Made by a program: the position numbers and the translations under genes. The notes beneath the pieces are model-generated. The model made no database searches. It saw only the letters and a program-made list of their open reading frames with translations, and was not told the DNA's origin. This document shows, piece by piece, positions 38,564 to 49,849 of a stretch of 64,000 bases of DNA; position 1 is the first letter of the stretch, and each line of letters opens with the position of its first letter. Origin of the DNA: CAVQRC01 sp963715045 (GTDB lineage: Bacteria > Planctomycetota > Planctomycetia > Pirellulales > Lacipirellulaceae); assembly GCA_963715045.1 (NCBI GenBank), contig CAVQRC010000004.1, forward strand, positions 682,001 to 746,000, written 5' to 3'.

Positions 38564-41228
38564 TCAGTGGGGTCCTGCGGCTTGTGTCCAGATCGCACGG
38601 GGCTGCCATTCTAGGACGACGTCTCCCGTGTGTCTCCGCTGCGGGAATGCTTCGAGTTTCAGCCGACGCCGGGCCGCATCGAATTCCATCCGGGGTGGCT
38701 CGGCCACCGCGATCACGAGTTCGTCCTGCCGGACGGCAGCGGAACGGACGTTGAATGGATAGACCCATCCGTCGGACGTAAGCAGGCGGACGATGTCTCC
38801 CGACTGTGGCGGAGACGCACCTGCGGCCATAACGACGAGCGCGGTGTCGTCGATTCTCAGCAACGGCGAACGCTGCCGGTCCGGGGAAGGCAACGTGAAC
38901 TCACCAAGCCGCCAGCCACCCTTTCCAAGTGAGTAGGCGAACTCGACGCTGTCGCTGCCGCCACCCAGCGACAACACGCCGATCTCGCCGCGATAACTCG
39001 CATGTCTCCCGCGTGAGACCGGTAGCTCGACCGCCGTGTCACCGGCGCTGATCGCGATCAAGTCGGTGCGATCTTCCAGCTGTACCTGCAGGATGATTGC
39101 CGCCGGATCGCGCTGCCGTCGCACCGTGGCTTCGATGACCGGATCGGAACCATAGGGCTCGAGGATCGTCACGAACGTACTCTCCAAGTCCTGCCCCGTA
39201 CGCCTGAGCATCATGAACGGGCGTTGATAACTGTCCAGCCTGGCGTCGTCTTCCTGGGCCAGGCGGATCGACGGGTTTTCCCCCAGCACCAGTTGGCAAT
39301 CCGGCTGCGGGAAGAGAGTCGCCCGCAGGCCGGCGGTCGGTCCGGTCGTCGTGCGGAAGTCGACCTTCACGGCACCTGGCTCGGCCAATTCCGCCACCCG
39401 CAACTCGCGAAGAAAGCCATACGGATAGTCGGGCTCGTAAGCCCGCTGCGACTGCCCTTCGTTTCTGGTCGGCGTCCACTCGAAATCGGGCGGCAACAAT
39501 GTTGTCAGCGGGCGGAGTTCGCAATCGGCCGCGACCACGGCCCGTTCGTCGGCCGTGCCGTGCAGAAAGTAGTCGTGCGTGCTGCCGCCCTGGACTTCAA
39601 ACACGTCGATTGCGTACAGGCGATCCTCCGCTGCAGCGACGACGATCAGCGTTCGTCGGTATAAGCGGGCCAGGTCCGCATACGCCCGGCTGCCGTCGAC
39701 TCGGATCACCTGAACGCGAGGATGGGAGAGATCGGCGACTTGGAGGCGACCGTCGGTGGGCGATCGCAGCGAGCCGGCTGCCTGGCTCACGCCGTCGATC
39801 ACCACCGTGTTGTGGCTCGCGGTGGCCAGCGTCCACGAACGGTAAGCCGTGTGGGAGTAGCCGAGGTCTGAAAGCAACTCGCGGTCGCGGGCAAACAGCA
39901 GGATGCTGAGCAAGTCGGCATGTTGATGTCCATAGCCACCCGACCAGGTCAGATGCCATTCGGTTGGGTGCGTTCCCTGGCGGCTCGTCAGGCATGCGTG
40001 CCCGAGGGCCGGAAGCAGGAACGACCCTCGGCCCGATACGCCTTGGTCCTCGACCCGGCCGGCCCATGTGTCGTGAACGGGGACGTCCTGTCCGCCGGGC
40101 AGCCGCATCCACGCCAGCGCTTGCCGCGACCGCGCGAATACCGGGAATTCCGCGTTCAGGTCCAGCTGGTCGAACCGCGTGCCGTCGATCGGGTCGACGT
40201 AGCCGGGCGGGTCGGTATAGCCCTCGAGCTCCGCAAGCACGCGATCCAGGCCGTTGAGCGTCTGCCGGGCGTAGCTTGGCGCGCCTTCGTGCCAGAAACC
40301 GTCATACAGAAATTTCTCGTCAGCAAACCGCCGCAAGCGTCGAACGACCTCGTGAACGTACCGCGGCTCGCCCACCACGCGACCCAGCTTGACCAGCGCT
40401 CGCCACGCAGACGGGCTCATGTTGCTGCCGGTGTCGCGATTGGCAAGCACCTGGTCGCCCGCATTGCGGAGCAGGTCGTGTTCGATCTGCCGCGGCACAT
40501 CGACGCCTTGCTCCGCGGACAGTGCTGCCAAGATGCCACTGGGCCGCAACAGGCGGTAGGCCTCGACAAGATCGAGCGGAATGTCGTGGTACGCCCACCA
40601 GTTCCAGCGAGCCGTGCGGAACCCCGGGCGGAAGTCGTCTGCGGCAACAGCGCCGTCATAGATCTCCTTCTGCCGAAATGGATAGTCGTAGTGGTAACAC
40701 CATCCCGGAAAGACCTGGGCGAAACGATCGAGCAGGACTCCCGCTCGACGGCCGTACGCGGCGTCTCCTGTCGCTTCGTACAGCAGGGCAAGTTGCAGCG
40801 TCTGTCGGGCGAGGTACCCGCGGATTTCGTCATCCCGCCGGGCATGGAAGAAATAGCGATAGCCGTCGTCGTCCGCCCAGTACTCGAATCGGGCAGGTTC
40901 GCCCCTTGGGCTGCGGACCGTTACCGCTTCGGTCATCGGATACTTGTCGCTGGGGTATCGGTGTCCGCAGAAGCGACAGGCCACTTCGTCGGGTCGCTCC
41001 ATCGTCCAGGCGAGTTGTCGCTCCTGGCGGCCACCGTTGCAATTCGGGCAACCGACGTATCGCAGGCCCGACTGCGTCGGCACCAGCGCCAGGAGCGTCG
41101 CCTCATCCATCGCCCGCACCGCCCGGGTCGCCGCGCGCAAGCGGTCCACACCGTCGTCGGCCACCGCCGCCAGCGGTGAGACCGCCAACAGCCAGCACAG
41201 CAGACTCAGACTCGCGAAACCGTTGCAT
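38564..41228 (-). CDS. Exported heparinase II/III-like polysaccharide lyase (frame break in signal peptide)
   Basis: About 888 residues. A Sec signal (LSLLCWLLAVSPLAAVA) is followed by a small Cys4 zinc-ribbon-like module (CPNCNGG and CRFCGHRYP), an alpha/alpha toroid with YHDIPLDLVEAYRLL, then the heparinase II/III C-terminal sheet with GYGHQHADLLSILLF and TASHNTVVIDGVSQ. It is expected to cleave uronic-acid-containing polymers by beta-elimination outside the cytoplasm; the exact polymer cannot be named. The ATG at 41228 and the signal peptide are in different frames. One T too many in the TTT at 41216-41219 explains this; otherwise a TTG at 41188 would be the only start. Confidence 0.85.
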
Positions 41229-41418
41229 CGTCAATTCCTGCTGCATCTCCTCAAGCGGCCGGATACTCGCCGGACTCGAAGTGCAGAGTGGAAAGCAGAG
41301 CCGGTATCCGGGGACCCCTCAGTGTGAGGTTCGGGGACGCGGGACTCTGGGCTTCGATGAGCTCTGGGTCGATTGAACCCGCGTGGTACTTTCGAACGTC
41401 CCGGCCTGGCCGGCCATC

Positions 41419-42778
41419 TCACCACGTCCAACCGTCTCGGTACGCGGGCTTGAAGACGTGCGTTGGCTTCGCTGAAGTTCGTGAATCGCATGGCCTCGGC
41501 GTCCCACTCCAGCTTCTGCGTCGGAAAACGCACGGCGATCGCGCCCAGGAGTCCCAGTTCGGTGAGCGGACCACCGTAGTCGAAATTCGAGCCCGCAGGG
41601 CGGCCCGTACGAATCGCCTCGAGCCAGTCCCAGTGGTGATTCTTCACGCGCGCAATACGTTCCTCCGGCGGTCCGATTTCGTTCGCTCTGGCGTCCGGCA
41701 GAATGCGGCACCCGCCGGCACCGTGCGAGCCGTGCATGATCGCGCCCTGGTCGCCGTACACGACCGCCCCGGTGCCTGGGATCTCGTGATCCCCGATGAC
41801 ATCGGTACGCGGAATCTTGTTGCTCCCGTCCCGCCAGATCAGTTTGACGGGTCCGCGGTCGCCTTTGGCTGCGAATTCGAAGGTGATCTTCGTTGCCGCC
41901 GGATAAAGATCTGCGTGCTTTTCAGGATCGTAATTGCCGTCGACTTCGGCGTGGATCGTCGTCGGGGCACCGAGATCGAGGGCCCACATCGAAGGGTCGA
42001 CGATGTGGCAGATCCAGTCACCGATGCAGCCGGTGCCAAAGGGCATCCAGCCCCGCCAGGTGAAGGGCAGATAAACCGGGTGGTAGGGTCGCACGGCCGT
42101 CGGGCCTAACCACAGATCCCAATCCAGCGTGGAGGGGACTGGATGCTGTTGCTGCAGTTGGGGAATGCGGTCGATTTGACAGTACAAGTCTCTGAACGCA
42201 TCGCACGCGGCGTGAATTTCCGTGACCTTGCCGATGGCGCCGTCCCAGATCCACTCGCAGAACCGACGAATGTCGTTGGCGGAGTGTCCCTGATTGCCGA
42301 GTTGAGTGATGACCTTGTTCTCGCGGGCCGCATCCATCATCTGCCGCACTTCGTAGACGGAGTGGGCCAGCGGTTTTTCACAGTACACGTGCTTGCCGCG
42401 GCCGATCGCATTCATCACCGCCACGGCGTGCGTGTGGTCCGGCGTACCGACGACGACCGCGTCGATCTGGTTGTCCAGTTCGTCGAGCATGGTGCGAAAG
42501 TCACGATACCGCTTTGCCTGGGGAAACTTCTTGAACGTTTCTGCCGCACGCTGGTCATCGACGTCGGCCAGAGCAACGATGTTTTCGCTCTCCACTCCGT
42601 TAATGCACGCCGCCCCGCGACCTCCCACGCCGATCCCGGCGATATTGATCTTGTCGCTGGGTGCTGTCTTTCCGGGCCCGCCGAGCACGTGGGACGGAAC
42701 GAAGTACGCTGCTGCGACACCGGTCGCCGCATGGCGGACAAACGAACGTCGAGTTACCTGATTGTGTGGCTGGACCAT
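41419..42778 (-). CDS. Tat-exported Gfo/Idh/MocA family oxidoreductase (one frame break)
   Basis: A Tat signal (VTRRSFVRHAATGVAAAYF) is followed by a Rossmann domain (IGVGGRGAACINGV, then VVVGTPDHTHAV) and the family motif YCEKPLAHSVYEVRQM. The C-terminal sheet domain contains GCIGDWICHIVDPSMWAL. Exported proteins of this family are numerous in planctomycetes and are thought to modify sugars with NAD(P) or to bind them; the substrate is unknown. The frame breaks near 41455-41463 (one extra C). Past it the sequence ends VFKPAYRDGWTW at TGA 41421-41419, the normal family ending. The next gene start lies about 190 bp downstream. Confidence 0.88.
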
Positions 42779-42787
42779 GGCGGTTCC

Positions 42788-44699
42788 TCAGTGGGACACT
42801 CTGTCGAAAGGCAAGGGCTGCCGGGGCATTTCCGGGCCTTCGACGTCAAGTTCGAGGACGGCTTCGCCGCCAGCCTCGAAAAACTCGATGCGGAGTCGAT
42901 GGGACCCGGCGGACAACTGGGCGGCACCACTCAACTCGAGCAGGCTGTGATCGCCGTCGTTATCGATGACTCGCTGATCATCGATATACAGCATGCTGCC
43001 ATCGTCGGAATTCAAGTAGAAGGTATACGTGCCTGCCTGTTCGAGTTCGAGATTGCCCTCGAGGACCATCCCCCAGCTATCCGCCCACAACTGGCGTGAT
43101 TCCACGTTCAGGTCGGTGGCTACGCCCACGTACACGGGCGTTAACTGACTGTAGTCCGGCATGCGCGTCCAACTGCCTTGATAAAAACGGTAGCGGAGTC
43201 CGGTGCCGGCGGGCACGGGCTTGTACGACTGAGTCGACGTGGTCGTGCCGTGACCTTGGTCATTGAACTTGCGTACTTTGAAGGTCGTCGCTTTATCGAT
43301 CGTGAATGGGGTCTCATAGGTGGCCGACGCCATCGTCGGCGTGCTGCCGTCGATCGTGTAGTGCAGCGTGTAGCCTTGATCCGGCTCGGCGGCCGCGACG
43401 GTGAGGGAATCGACGAACTCCGGCGCGACCGTCGTGATCAGATCGGCCGTGCTCGGCCGCAGGGGAATGTTCCGAGTGCCGCTCAGGAAAAGATCCTCAT
43501 CGTCGGCAGACTCGTAGCCCATCGTCCAGTTGAGTTGCAGGAGAGCAGGATTGTCTGTGGGCACAGGGACGCTCGAATGGATGGCCACTTCAACGATGCG
43601 CTCGCTCTGCGGTGCGAGCGTCATCTCGATCGCCTGCGGTTCGAGGCGAACCTGGTGGCCGTGCTTGAACCGGGCCTTGATCTGCAACGGGTTCTGTGAG
43701 GGGTTTTGCAGCGTTAGATAGAGGGTGGCCGCGGCAACCGTGTCTTCACGGTCCGTAAGCATGGTAAAAGGCAGTTCGGCGCTGCGGATGAGAGCCCGGG
43801 TCAGTTGGTAATCGGCCCGCGTCGTGACGTCGTGAGGCAGGATGCCGTCGAGCCGCAGATTGGCCATCACGGGGCCATCGTCGGTGATGGTGACGAGCGT
43901 GATGTGATCGAATTCGCCGTACCTTGTCCCCCGCAGTTCGCTGCCTCCGCCGGTTGTGGCGAGAACGTAATAGTTCGCGTTGTTTCGCCACTCGTGCAGG
44001 TAGCGGTGAGCGTGACCCGCGATGACCGTGTGTCGGCGGCCTGCCAGAAGCCCCTCTACCTTGGCGAAGCCGGCAGGATCGTCGTACAGCCACAACGGGT
44101 GGTGCATGAACACGAAGGTCCACCGCGCATCGGCATGTTTCTCGAGCGCCTGCTGCATGGCTTCGACCTGGTAATCCGGCACAATGTGCCCCTTTTCGCC
44201 GGTCGTATCCAGGGCCAGAAACAGCACGTTCTTATAGACGAAGGAGTAGAAGGGTACTCCGGAACGCTCGATCCACACATCGCGCATGACGTCGTTGTTG
44301 ATGTCATGGTTGCCAGGGATGAAGAAGAACGGCACTTTGAGCGGTTTGAGTACGGCGTCGAATGTCCTCCCATTCCCTGGCGAGCTGGGCACGGTCGGCC
44401 GTATTGCCAGGGATGAAGTCGCCCACACTCATCACGAATTCCGGCATCAGCAGGTTCAACTTCTTCACTCCGTCGGCGAACACGCCCGGCCGCAGGCCGC
44501 CCGTTCGATCGCCGACGATCGCAAACTTGAAGTTCAGCGGGTCGTTGTAGAATTCGAGGTTCGTCCACGGCTTCACGACCGTATCGACGTCGCTCTGGAA
44601 GTGCTCCGTCTGCACCTGAGCGACGCCCGCTGACGCGAATCCGAGGAACCCGACCGCTACCGCCGCGGCGAGGGACCCAAGCTTTCTGCTGCTGGGCAT
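42788..44699 (-). CDS. Exported metallophosphoesterase with chitobiase-like and PA14 domains (one frame break)
   Basis: About 637 residues: signal peptide (LAAAVAVGFLGFASAGVA), calcineurin-like phosphoesterase metal motifs (IVGDRTGG, SVGDFIPG, FIPGNHDINND, FMHHPLW, GHAHRYLHEW), a beta domain, a chitobiase-type module (YTLHYTIDGSTPTMA) and a C-terminal PA14 domain (YTFYLNSDDGSMLYIDD). It should be a secreted phosphoesterase tethered to glycans by its accessory modules. The signal and first motifs are in one frame, the rest in another; the break lies near 44358-44368 (REWED then FDAVLKPLKV). It lies 9 bp upstream of the oxidoreductase, so co-transcription is likely. Confidence 0.85.
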
Positions 44700-44853
44700 T
44701 GAACTGGTTGCTCCACCGAGGGAAAGGATCTATCGGTCATCGACGAGGCGGCCGCGCCACGTCTGCCAACGGCTTGGGAGCCATCTTATCCGGGCCGCGC
44801 GAGGTTCTCAAACCGACTCAGTGCAGTCGCTGATCAGCAGGGCTGGGGCGCTC

Positions 44854-45087
44854 GAAGCCCGGCTTCAGCCCGGCTTCTTCGATCAGCTGCCCGGCCGCGA
44901 CCCGCCCCGCGCGAAGCCGGGCTTTTCGCAGTACGTACCGCGACGGCCTCACAAGTTGAATGCACGTCGCGAGGATAGCGGCGACTCAGAGTTCGTGCAC
45001 CTCGGCCGTGGTCTGGTGCTGCGAGAAGCCCGGCTTTTGGCCTGGCGATTCTGAACATGCTCCGTCACGGAAGAAGCCGGGCTTCGC
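44854..45087. repeat. GAAGCCGGGCTTC palindrome cluster
   Basis: Four short palindromic units built on AAGCCCGGCTT lie at 44854-44880, 44911-44935, 45023-45045 and 45070-45087, in both orientations. The last directly abuts the stop of the GH13 gene and could act as a transcription terminator hairpin. The rest of 44700-45087 shows no gene. Confidence 0.65.
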
Positions 45088-46404
45088 TCATTCCGTGTTC
45101 GACCAGATTCCCCAGCCGTGGGGTGGCAACTGGGTTGCTGCTGGCTTGGCCAGGGGGTGGCCGGCGGCGGGGACGAGCCCTGGCGGGATGTTGCACGCCG
45201 CGGGGCGGTCATCGGTATTGAGCGCCGTGATCAGGACGTTGTCCTGCGATCGTACTTCGAGCGTGATGGCCCGGTTTTCCAAGTGCTTGACCGAGAGCTT
45301 CCCATCGGCCAGCCAGGGTCGCGCACGCCGGACGGCGATCAAGTCGCGATGCAGTTGCCAGATGGGAAGTCTCTCGCCGAGAACCTGCTCGGGGCGTTGC
45401 GGCAGCGGTTGGCGAATCTCCGCGTCGCCGCCTTCTCGATCGTACTTGGTTCCTTCCGCTCCCTGCTCGTCGCCGGCGTAGATGGCCGGGAGGCCCGGGA
45501 GCGAGAACAACAGGGCCACGGCGTGCGGCACGTGCCGCGGATCCGTAAGTTTGGTGGCAATCCGCGTCGTGTCATGATTGCCCACGAAGTTCCAGGGGAG
45601 AAAGTGGCGGCAGTAATCGACATGCCGCTCGAGGGCGTGTGCCAATTCGTAGAAATTTCGATCGTTGAGCGAACTCCAGATGGCTTTCCAGAGCTCGTAT
45701 TGCGTGACGGCGGTCAACCGTGAAGCGCGGGCGGTCGCCGTGTAGTCGCCATGGATCACCTCGCCGATCAGGAGAAGATCCTGCCGCACGTTGCGGACGC
45801 GGTCGGCAAAGGCGGCCAGAAAGCCTGCCGGAATCGCGTACGCCGCGTCCAGGCGAAAAGCGTCGACGCCGCGATCGATCCAATACCGGGCGACGTCGAC
45901 GGCCCAGTCGAGCACCTGACCGTTGGCGTGGTTGAGTTTCACCAACTGGCCATGGCCCTCGAAGTTGGCGTAGCTGAATCCGTCGTGGCCCGGGCGATCG
46001 AAATCGATCAGGAACCAGTCGCGCCATTGAGAGTCACGACCGTGATTGAGGACGTCGACGAAATGGGCGTGGCCGCGACCGACGTGATTGAAGACGACAT
46101 CGAGCCCCACGCGAAGCGAACGCTCGTGGCACGCGTCGATGAGACGAACCAGGTCGGCTTCGTTGCCCAGTCGGCGGTCGACGCGAAACGGATCGATGAC
46201 GTCGTAGCCGTGCGTTTCCGCTTCGAAGACGGGCCCCAGCAGCAAGGCCGTGACGCCGAGTTCCTGCAGATAGTCAAGCCAGACCAGCAGGTCGTTCAGC
46301 CGGTGCGAAACGGGGCCATCCGTCGCGCCCGGGGCCGGATTTCGATCCTCCGCGTTGAGAAAGCCCAACGGAAAAAGGTGATACCAGATATCACTGCGGT
46401 TCAT
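45088..46404 (-). CDS. GH13 alpha-amylase family enzyme
   Basis: The 438-residue single-barrel enzyme has all GH13 signatures: DVVFNHVG near 102, GVDAFRLDAAY with the nucleophile Asp near 183, LIGEVIHG with the acid/base Glu near 216, and FVGNHDTTR with the stabiliser Asp near 272. No signal peptide is present, so it should act in the cytoplasm on alpha-glucans or related alpha-glucosides. It is somewhat short, with a small C-terminal sheet domain. A palindrome follows the stop at once. It is not clearly in an operon with its neighbours. Confidence 0.92.
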   Translation of the reverse strand: MNRSDIWYHLFPLGFLNAEDRNPAPGATDGPVSHRLNDLLVWLDYLQELGVTALLLGPVFEAETHGYDVIDPFRVDRRLGNEADLVRLIDACHERSLRVGLDVVFNHVGRGHAHFVDVLNHGRDSQWRDWFLIDFDRPGHDGFSYANFEGHGQLVKLNHANGQVLDWAVDVARYWIDRGVDAFRLDAAYAIPAGFLAAFADRVRNVRQDLLLIGEVIHGDYTATARASRLTAVTQYELWKAIWSSLNDRNFYELAHALERHVDYCRHFLPWNFVGNHDTTRIATKLTDPRHVPHAVALLFSLPGLPAIYAGDEQGAEGTKYDREGGDAEIRQPLPQRPEQVLGERLPIWQLHRDLIAVRRARPWLADGKLSVKHLENRAITLEVRSQDNVLITALNTDDRPAACNIPPGLVPAAGHPLAKPAATQLPPHGWGIWSNTE

Positions 46405-46591
46405 AAGCAGCCATCCTGTGGGCGATGCAGGATCCGTCAGCCGCGGATCCGTGCTTCAGGCCGCGCGCGTGCCAGTCGGTGCTCGTGCTCATCCTACTCG
46501 CTCGACGCGTGAGCAGGCGCACCGGTGCAAGCTGCGGCCGATTCGAACGCCGCTTGCGGTCGGCACGATTACGGCCAGGGCTTCTGCGGGG

Positions 46592-47162
46592 CTAATCGTC
46601 ATCGGCGGGTGCCTGGGGCAGGGCTTTGATGTGCGCCGCGACCGGGACGCCCGAAGTCTTCGTTTCTTCTCGGGTGTCGAACATTTTGATCCCTTTGACG
46701 TCGTACAGCCGACCCCGCGGTGAGATCGCTTTGACGCCGTAGAAGCTGCCGTCGCCGCAATCGCCTTGATGTGAATGATGTTGCCGTTGCGTTTCACTCC
46801 TTTCACATCCAGCTTCGTTCCGTCAGGCGTGAACGCTTTGATATCGAAGATGGTCCCATCCTCACCAATCGCTTTGACGGGTGCGTACGCGTCATCACTC
46901 ACCAGGACTTTGACCGGCAATCGTTTCCCGCCGACCAGGGCCTTGATGTCGAGCACATGCCGATTGCCCGCTTCCTCGAGAGCTTTCACGTCGTGAATCT
47001 TCCCGTTCTCGTCCAAGGCCTTCACGTCCAGCAGGCGACCCTCCGGATGCACGGCCTTGATGTGCCAGATCATATCGTCGGCGGCTCGATCCGGAAGCGG
47101 CCAGGCGAAATCAGCAGCAGGGCGGCGGCGACAAGCGTTGTGGGACTTGCGTGCGTGGGCAT
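46592..47162 (-). CDS. Exported [D/H]-[I/V]-K-A repeat protein, unknown function (two frame breaks)
   Basis: About 190 residues: a signal peptide (PTTLVAAALLLISPG) followed by about twelve short units of 11-14 residues, each ending in a variant of D(I/V)KAL: WHIKAVHPEGR, LLDVKALDENGK, IHDVKALEEAGN, LDIKALVGGK, FDIKAFTPDGTK, LDVKGVKRNGN, IIHIKAIAADGS, YGVKAISPRGR, YDVKGIK, AHIKALPQ. The regular hydrophobic-Lys spacing suggests a beta-solenoid or stacked sheet. Frame breaks lie near 47070 and 46762 (the second appears to be one missing base); the joined frame ends at TAG 46594-46592. I do not recognise the family for certain, and no function should be assigned. Confidence 0.75.
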
Positions 47163-47361
47163 GGTGTTTCCTCTTCTCTGGTTGAAATAGGCGAGTTGCC
47201 CGTCAGTTGATAGAGTCCGTCCGTAGCAGGTGACGTTCGGCCGCATTCTACTGGCGACTCGATTGGCCAATCAAGAAAGCGGATTTCAGGTTCTCCAGAG
47301 CCGCCGCCAGGTTCAACTCCAGCCGCCGAACTGCCCGACCGTAGGACATGTTCCATGCATC

Positions 47362-49567
47362 CTACTCCGCGATGAATCCGTGGTAGCGGCCCAGGTAATA
47401 GGCGAGGAGATAGTGGAAACCGGGGCGAAGACGCGAGCCGTCAGCGTCCGAGGTCAGCGCCCAGGGATCCCAGTCCCAATAGGTTTCGTGACGCTCGTCG
47501 ATGGGAAATACGTAGCCATCGACGCGGCAACCGATTCTCGCCGGTTGATCGGAAGGGTCTCCCAGCGGCACGAGATCGGTGCGGTGAGCGTTGGACATGG
47601 GCCATTCCACCAGGTCGAGAGGATAACGCTGGAGCGTATCGACGGCGTCTGTGAAACACTGCCAGGGGGGAGAGAGGTCGACCTCGCCCCATTGGTCACG
47701 CCGTGTTTTTCCCAGGGCGCATGCGGCGTACACGAAGTTTGTGAGTGCATTCCGCTCAAGTTTCTCGTACTGCCAGTGGGTACGGATTGCGTGCTGGAAC
47801 ATGCTGAGGAGTTTTGGATCGGTCTCATACCGAATCAGGTGGTAGTAGTTGATGAACGCCATGTTGTCATCAGGCTGGTGACCGGGCGAGTTCGGTCCCG
47901 GCAGCGACTTCGGCTGGGTCATGCCATTCATGCCATAGCCATGATCGAGGGCGAGTTCCAGATAGACGTCCCGATAGAGCGGGTCGCCAGTGATATGGTG
48001 GGCGATGGAAAGATAGGTCAGGATGCTGTACGAATTCAAGCCACGCTCATCGCACCAGGCTTCGTTTCGATTCAAGTCATCAGGGGAAAAGTGAGCCCAG
48101 CGGGTCGGGCGACCATCGTGATCGACGAGATTGTAACCGTGCTTGAGAAGGTGGTTGATGATCCGCTTCACGACGCTCCGCACGTCGTCCCGTTGTTGCT
48201 CCGATTCACACACCCGATCGAAGTAAGTGGCGTAGCCGAAGAAGTGACCATCCAGCTCATCGGAACTCGAATCGCACTTCCAATACCACTTTCCTGACTC
48301 ATCGACGGGCAATCGAGGCTGGATAATCTTCCACAGCGTGTCTGCCTTGTTTCGTCGAATGTCATAGGCAAGATCATACTTGTGGTTCGGATCGGGGTCC
48401 GATACGGGGATGACGTTGCGGGCGATGAATCCGTGCGGTGCGGGGTGCGGTCCTCCCTGAGTGACCTCGCTCAGGAACGCCAGGGCTCGAAAGGCCTGCT
48501 CCGCGTGGCGTCGTTGGCGGGGGTCTTTCGTCACGGCATAGGCGTGACTCACGGCCGCGAGATAGAGTCCCGTGTTGAAGCCATCGTTGTCGGAGTAGAC
48601 GGGAACCGCGGTGCTCCTGTCGCCGGCGAACGGCGAGGTCGGCCGGACTCACATAGCCGAAACTCGTGCGGCGATGGTGTTTCTCGAGTTCTTGTTCATA
48701 GAAGGCCGCTTTCTGCGAGAGCGTGGTGGAGCGGAAACCAATCCGCGAAATGCCGCCTGGCGTTGCGAACCACGCAGCACCATCGTCACCAACCACAATC
48801 CCCCGGACGTGGTTGTGCGCGAGCCAACGCCTCCCTTGACGGAATTCCCAATTGCCACCGTGGTAACGAATAGCACCGTTGGTGGTTCCAAACCAGACTC
48901 CCTGGGAGCCGGCGGCCATGCAGGTGAAGTCATTGAAGGGGAGGCCTTCCGCACCGGTAAACAGCTTCCAGGCACCGCTGCGAACACGGAATCCGGCACC
49001 CTGAGGGGAGGCGAACCACAGGTTGCCGTCCACGTCGTAGGCGACCGCGCGGACATCCAACGGAGCCCAACGGATCGGACCTTCCCGGGGAAGCGCCAAG
49101 GTCCAAGTCTTTCCATCACCGAGGTACAAACCATTCTCGGCGGCAACGGCAATTTCACCGTCGTGCTCAGCCACGCCACGAATCATCTGACGACTGCTGA
49201 CGTGTTCCGCAAGCGTGTCGTACCAGGCGATTTCTGGCGAGAACAGCGTGGCTTTGATCTGGGCCGCGGCATCAGCGTCCAGTGTTTGCCACCGCGAAGC
49301 TTCGAAACGGGCAACGCCATTGTCCGTGAGGGCATAGATCCTTCCCTCGCGATTACGGGCAATCTGTAACACGTCGCTGGAGGGCAGTCCGTCCGCTTGG
49401 TCGAAGGCGGTGTGAACCTGTTGGGGGAACTGCCCGATTCGCAAAGGAAGGGAATCGGGTGAATCTGTGCCGTGGCAATTCAGGACGACCACCGATCCCC
49501 AGATCGATGTGGCCAGGAAAGCAGCAACACGGCAACGAAATGCCGAAGAGAAAAACCGCGTGTGCAT
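47362..49567 (-). CDS. Exported propeller plus helical-barrel protein (one frame break)
   Basis: About 735 residues: a signal peptide (VAAFLATSIWGSVVVLNCHG), then two-component-regulator-type propeller units (VAAENGLYLGDGKTWTL, DVDGNLWFASPQGAG, GVWFGTTNGAIRYHGG, GAAWFATPGGISRIG), then from about 325 a long helical part (VYSDNDGFNTGLYLAAVSHA, ALAFLSEV, LTYLSIAHHITGDPLYRD) reminiscent of six-hairpin glycosidase barrels. The break at about 48618-48632 separates SPADLA from AGDRSTAVPVYSD. The propeller normally senses ligands in hybrid sensors. Here it is attached to an enzyme-like barrel instead of a kinase. The enzymatic assignment is tentative. Confidence 0.78.
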
Positions 49568-49849
49568 GGTGTGTTGAACGGGTGGTCAATCAGAAGCGGT
49601 GGGGACGTATTGGCGTATTGGCATTCAGGACACCCTAAGAGGTGAGCACCACGCCCAGGCGATCAACTATATCAGGTGTTGGGCTGAGTTCTCACGCGGC
49701 CGACCGCTGCCAGGCTGAGGTCAGTCGTTCCGGGGAGGCTGCGACTCCCGTCTGGTCCTGGTCGAAGTGACAAGCGACGGAGCGGCGAGCGGACTCCCCG
49801 CGTGCTATATTTGGTCAGATATCATGAATCGGTAACCGAGGCCCACCCC
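49568..49849. other. Intergenic region between divergent genes
   Basis: No gene or repeat copy recognised. It should hold the promoters of the minus-strand propeller gene and the plus-strand BON gene, but no consensus was evident. Confidence 0.4.
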
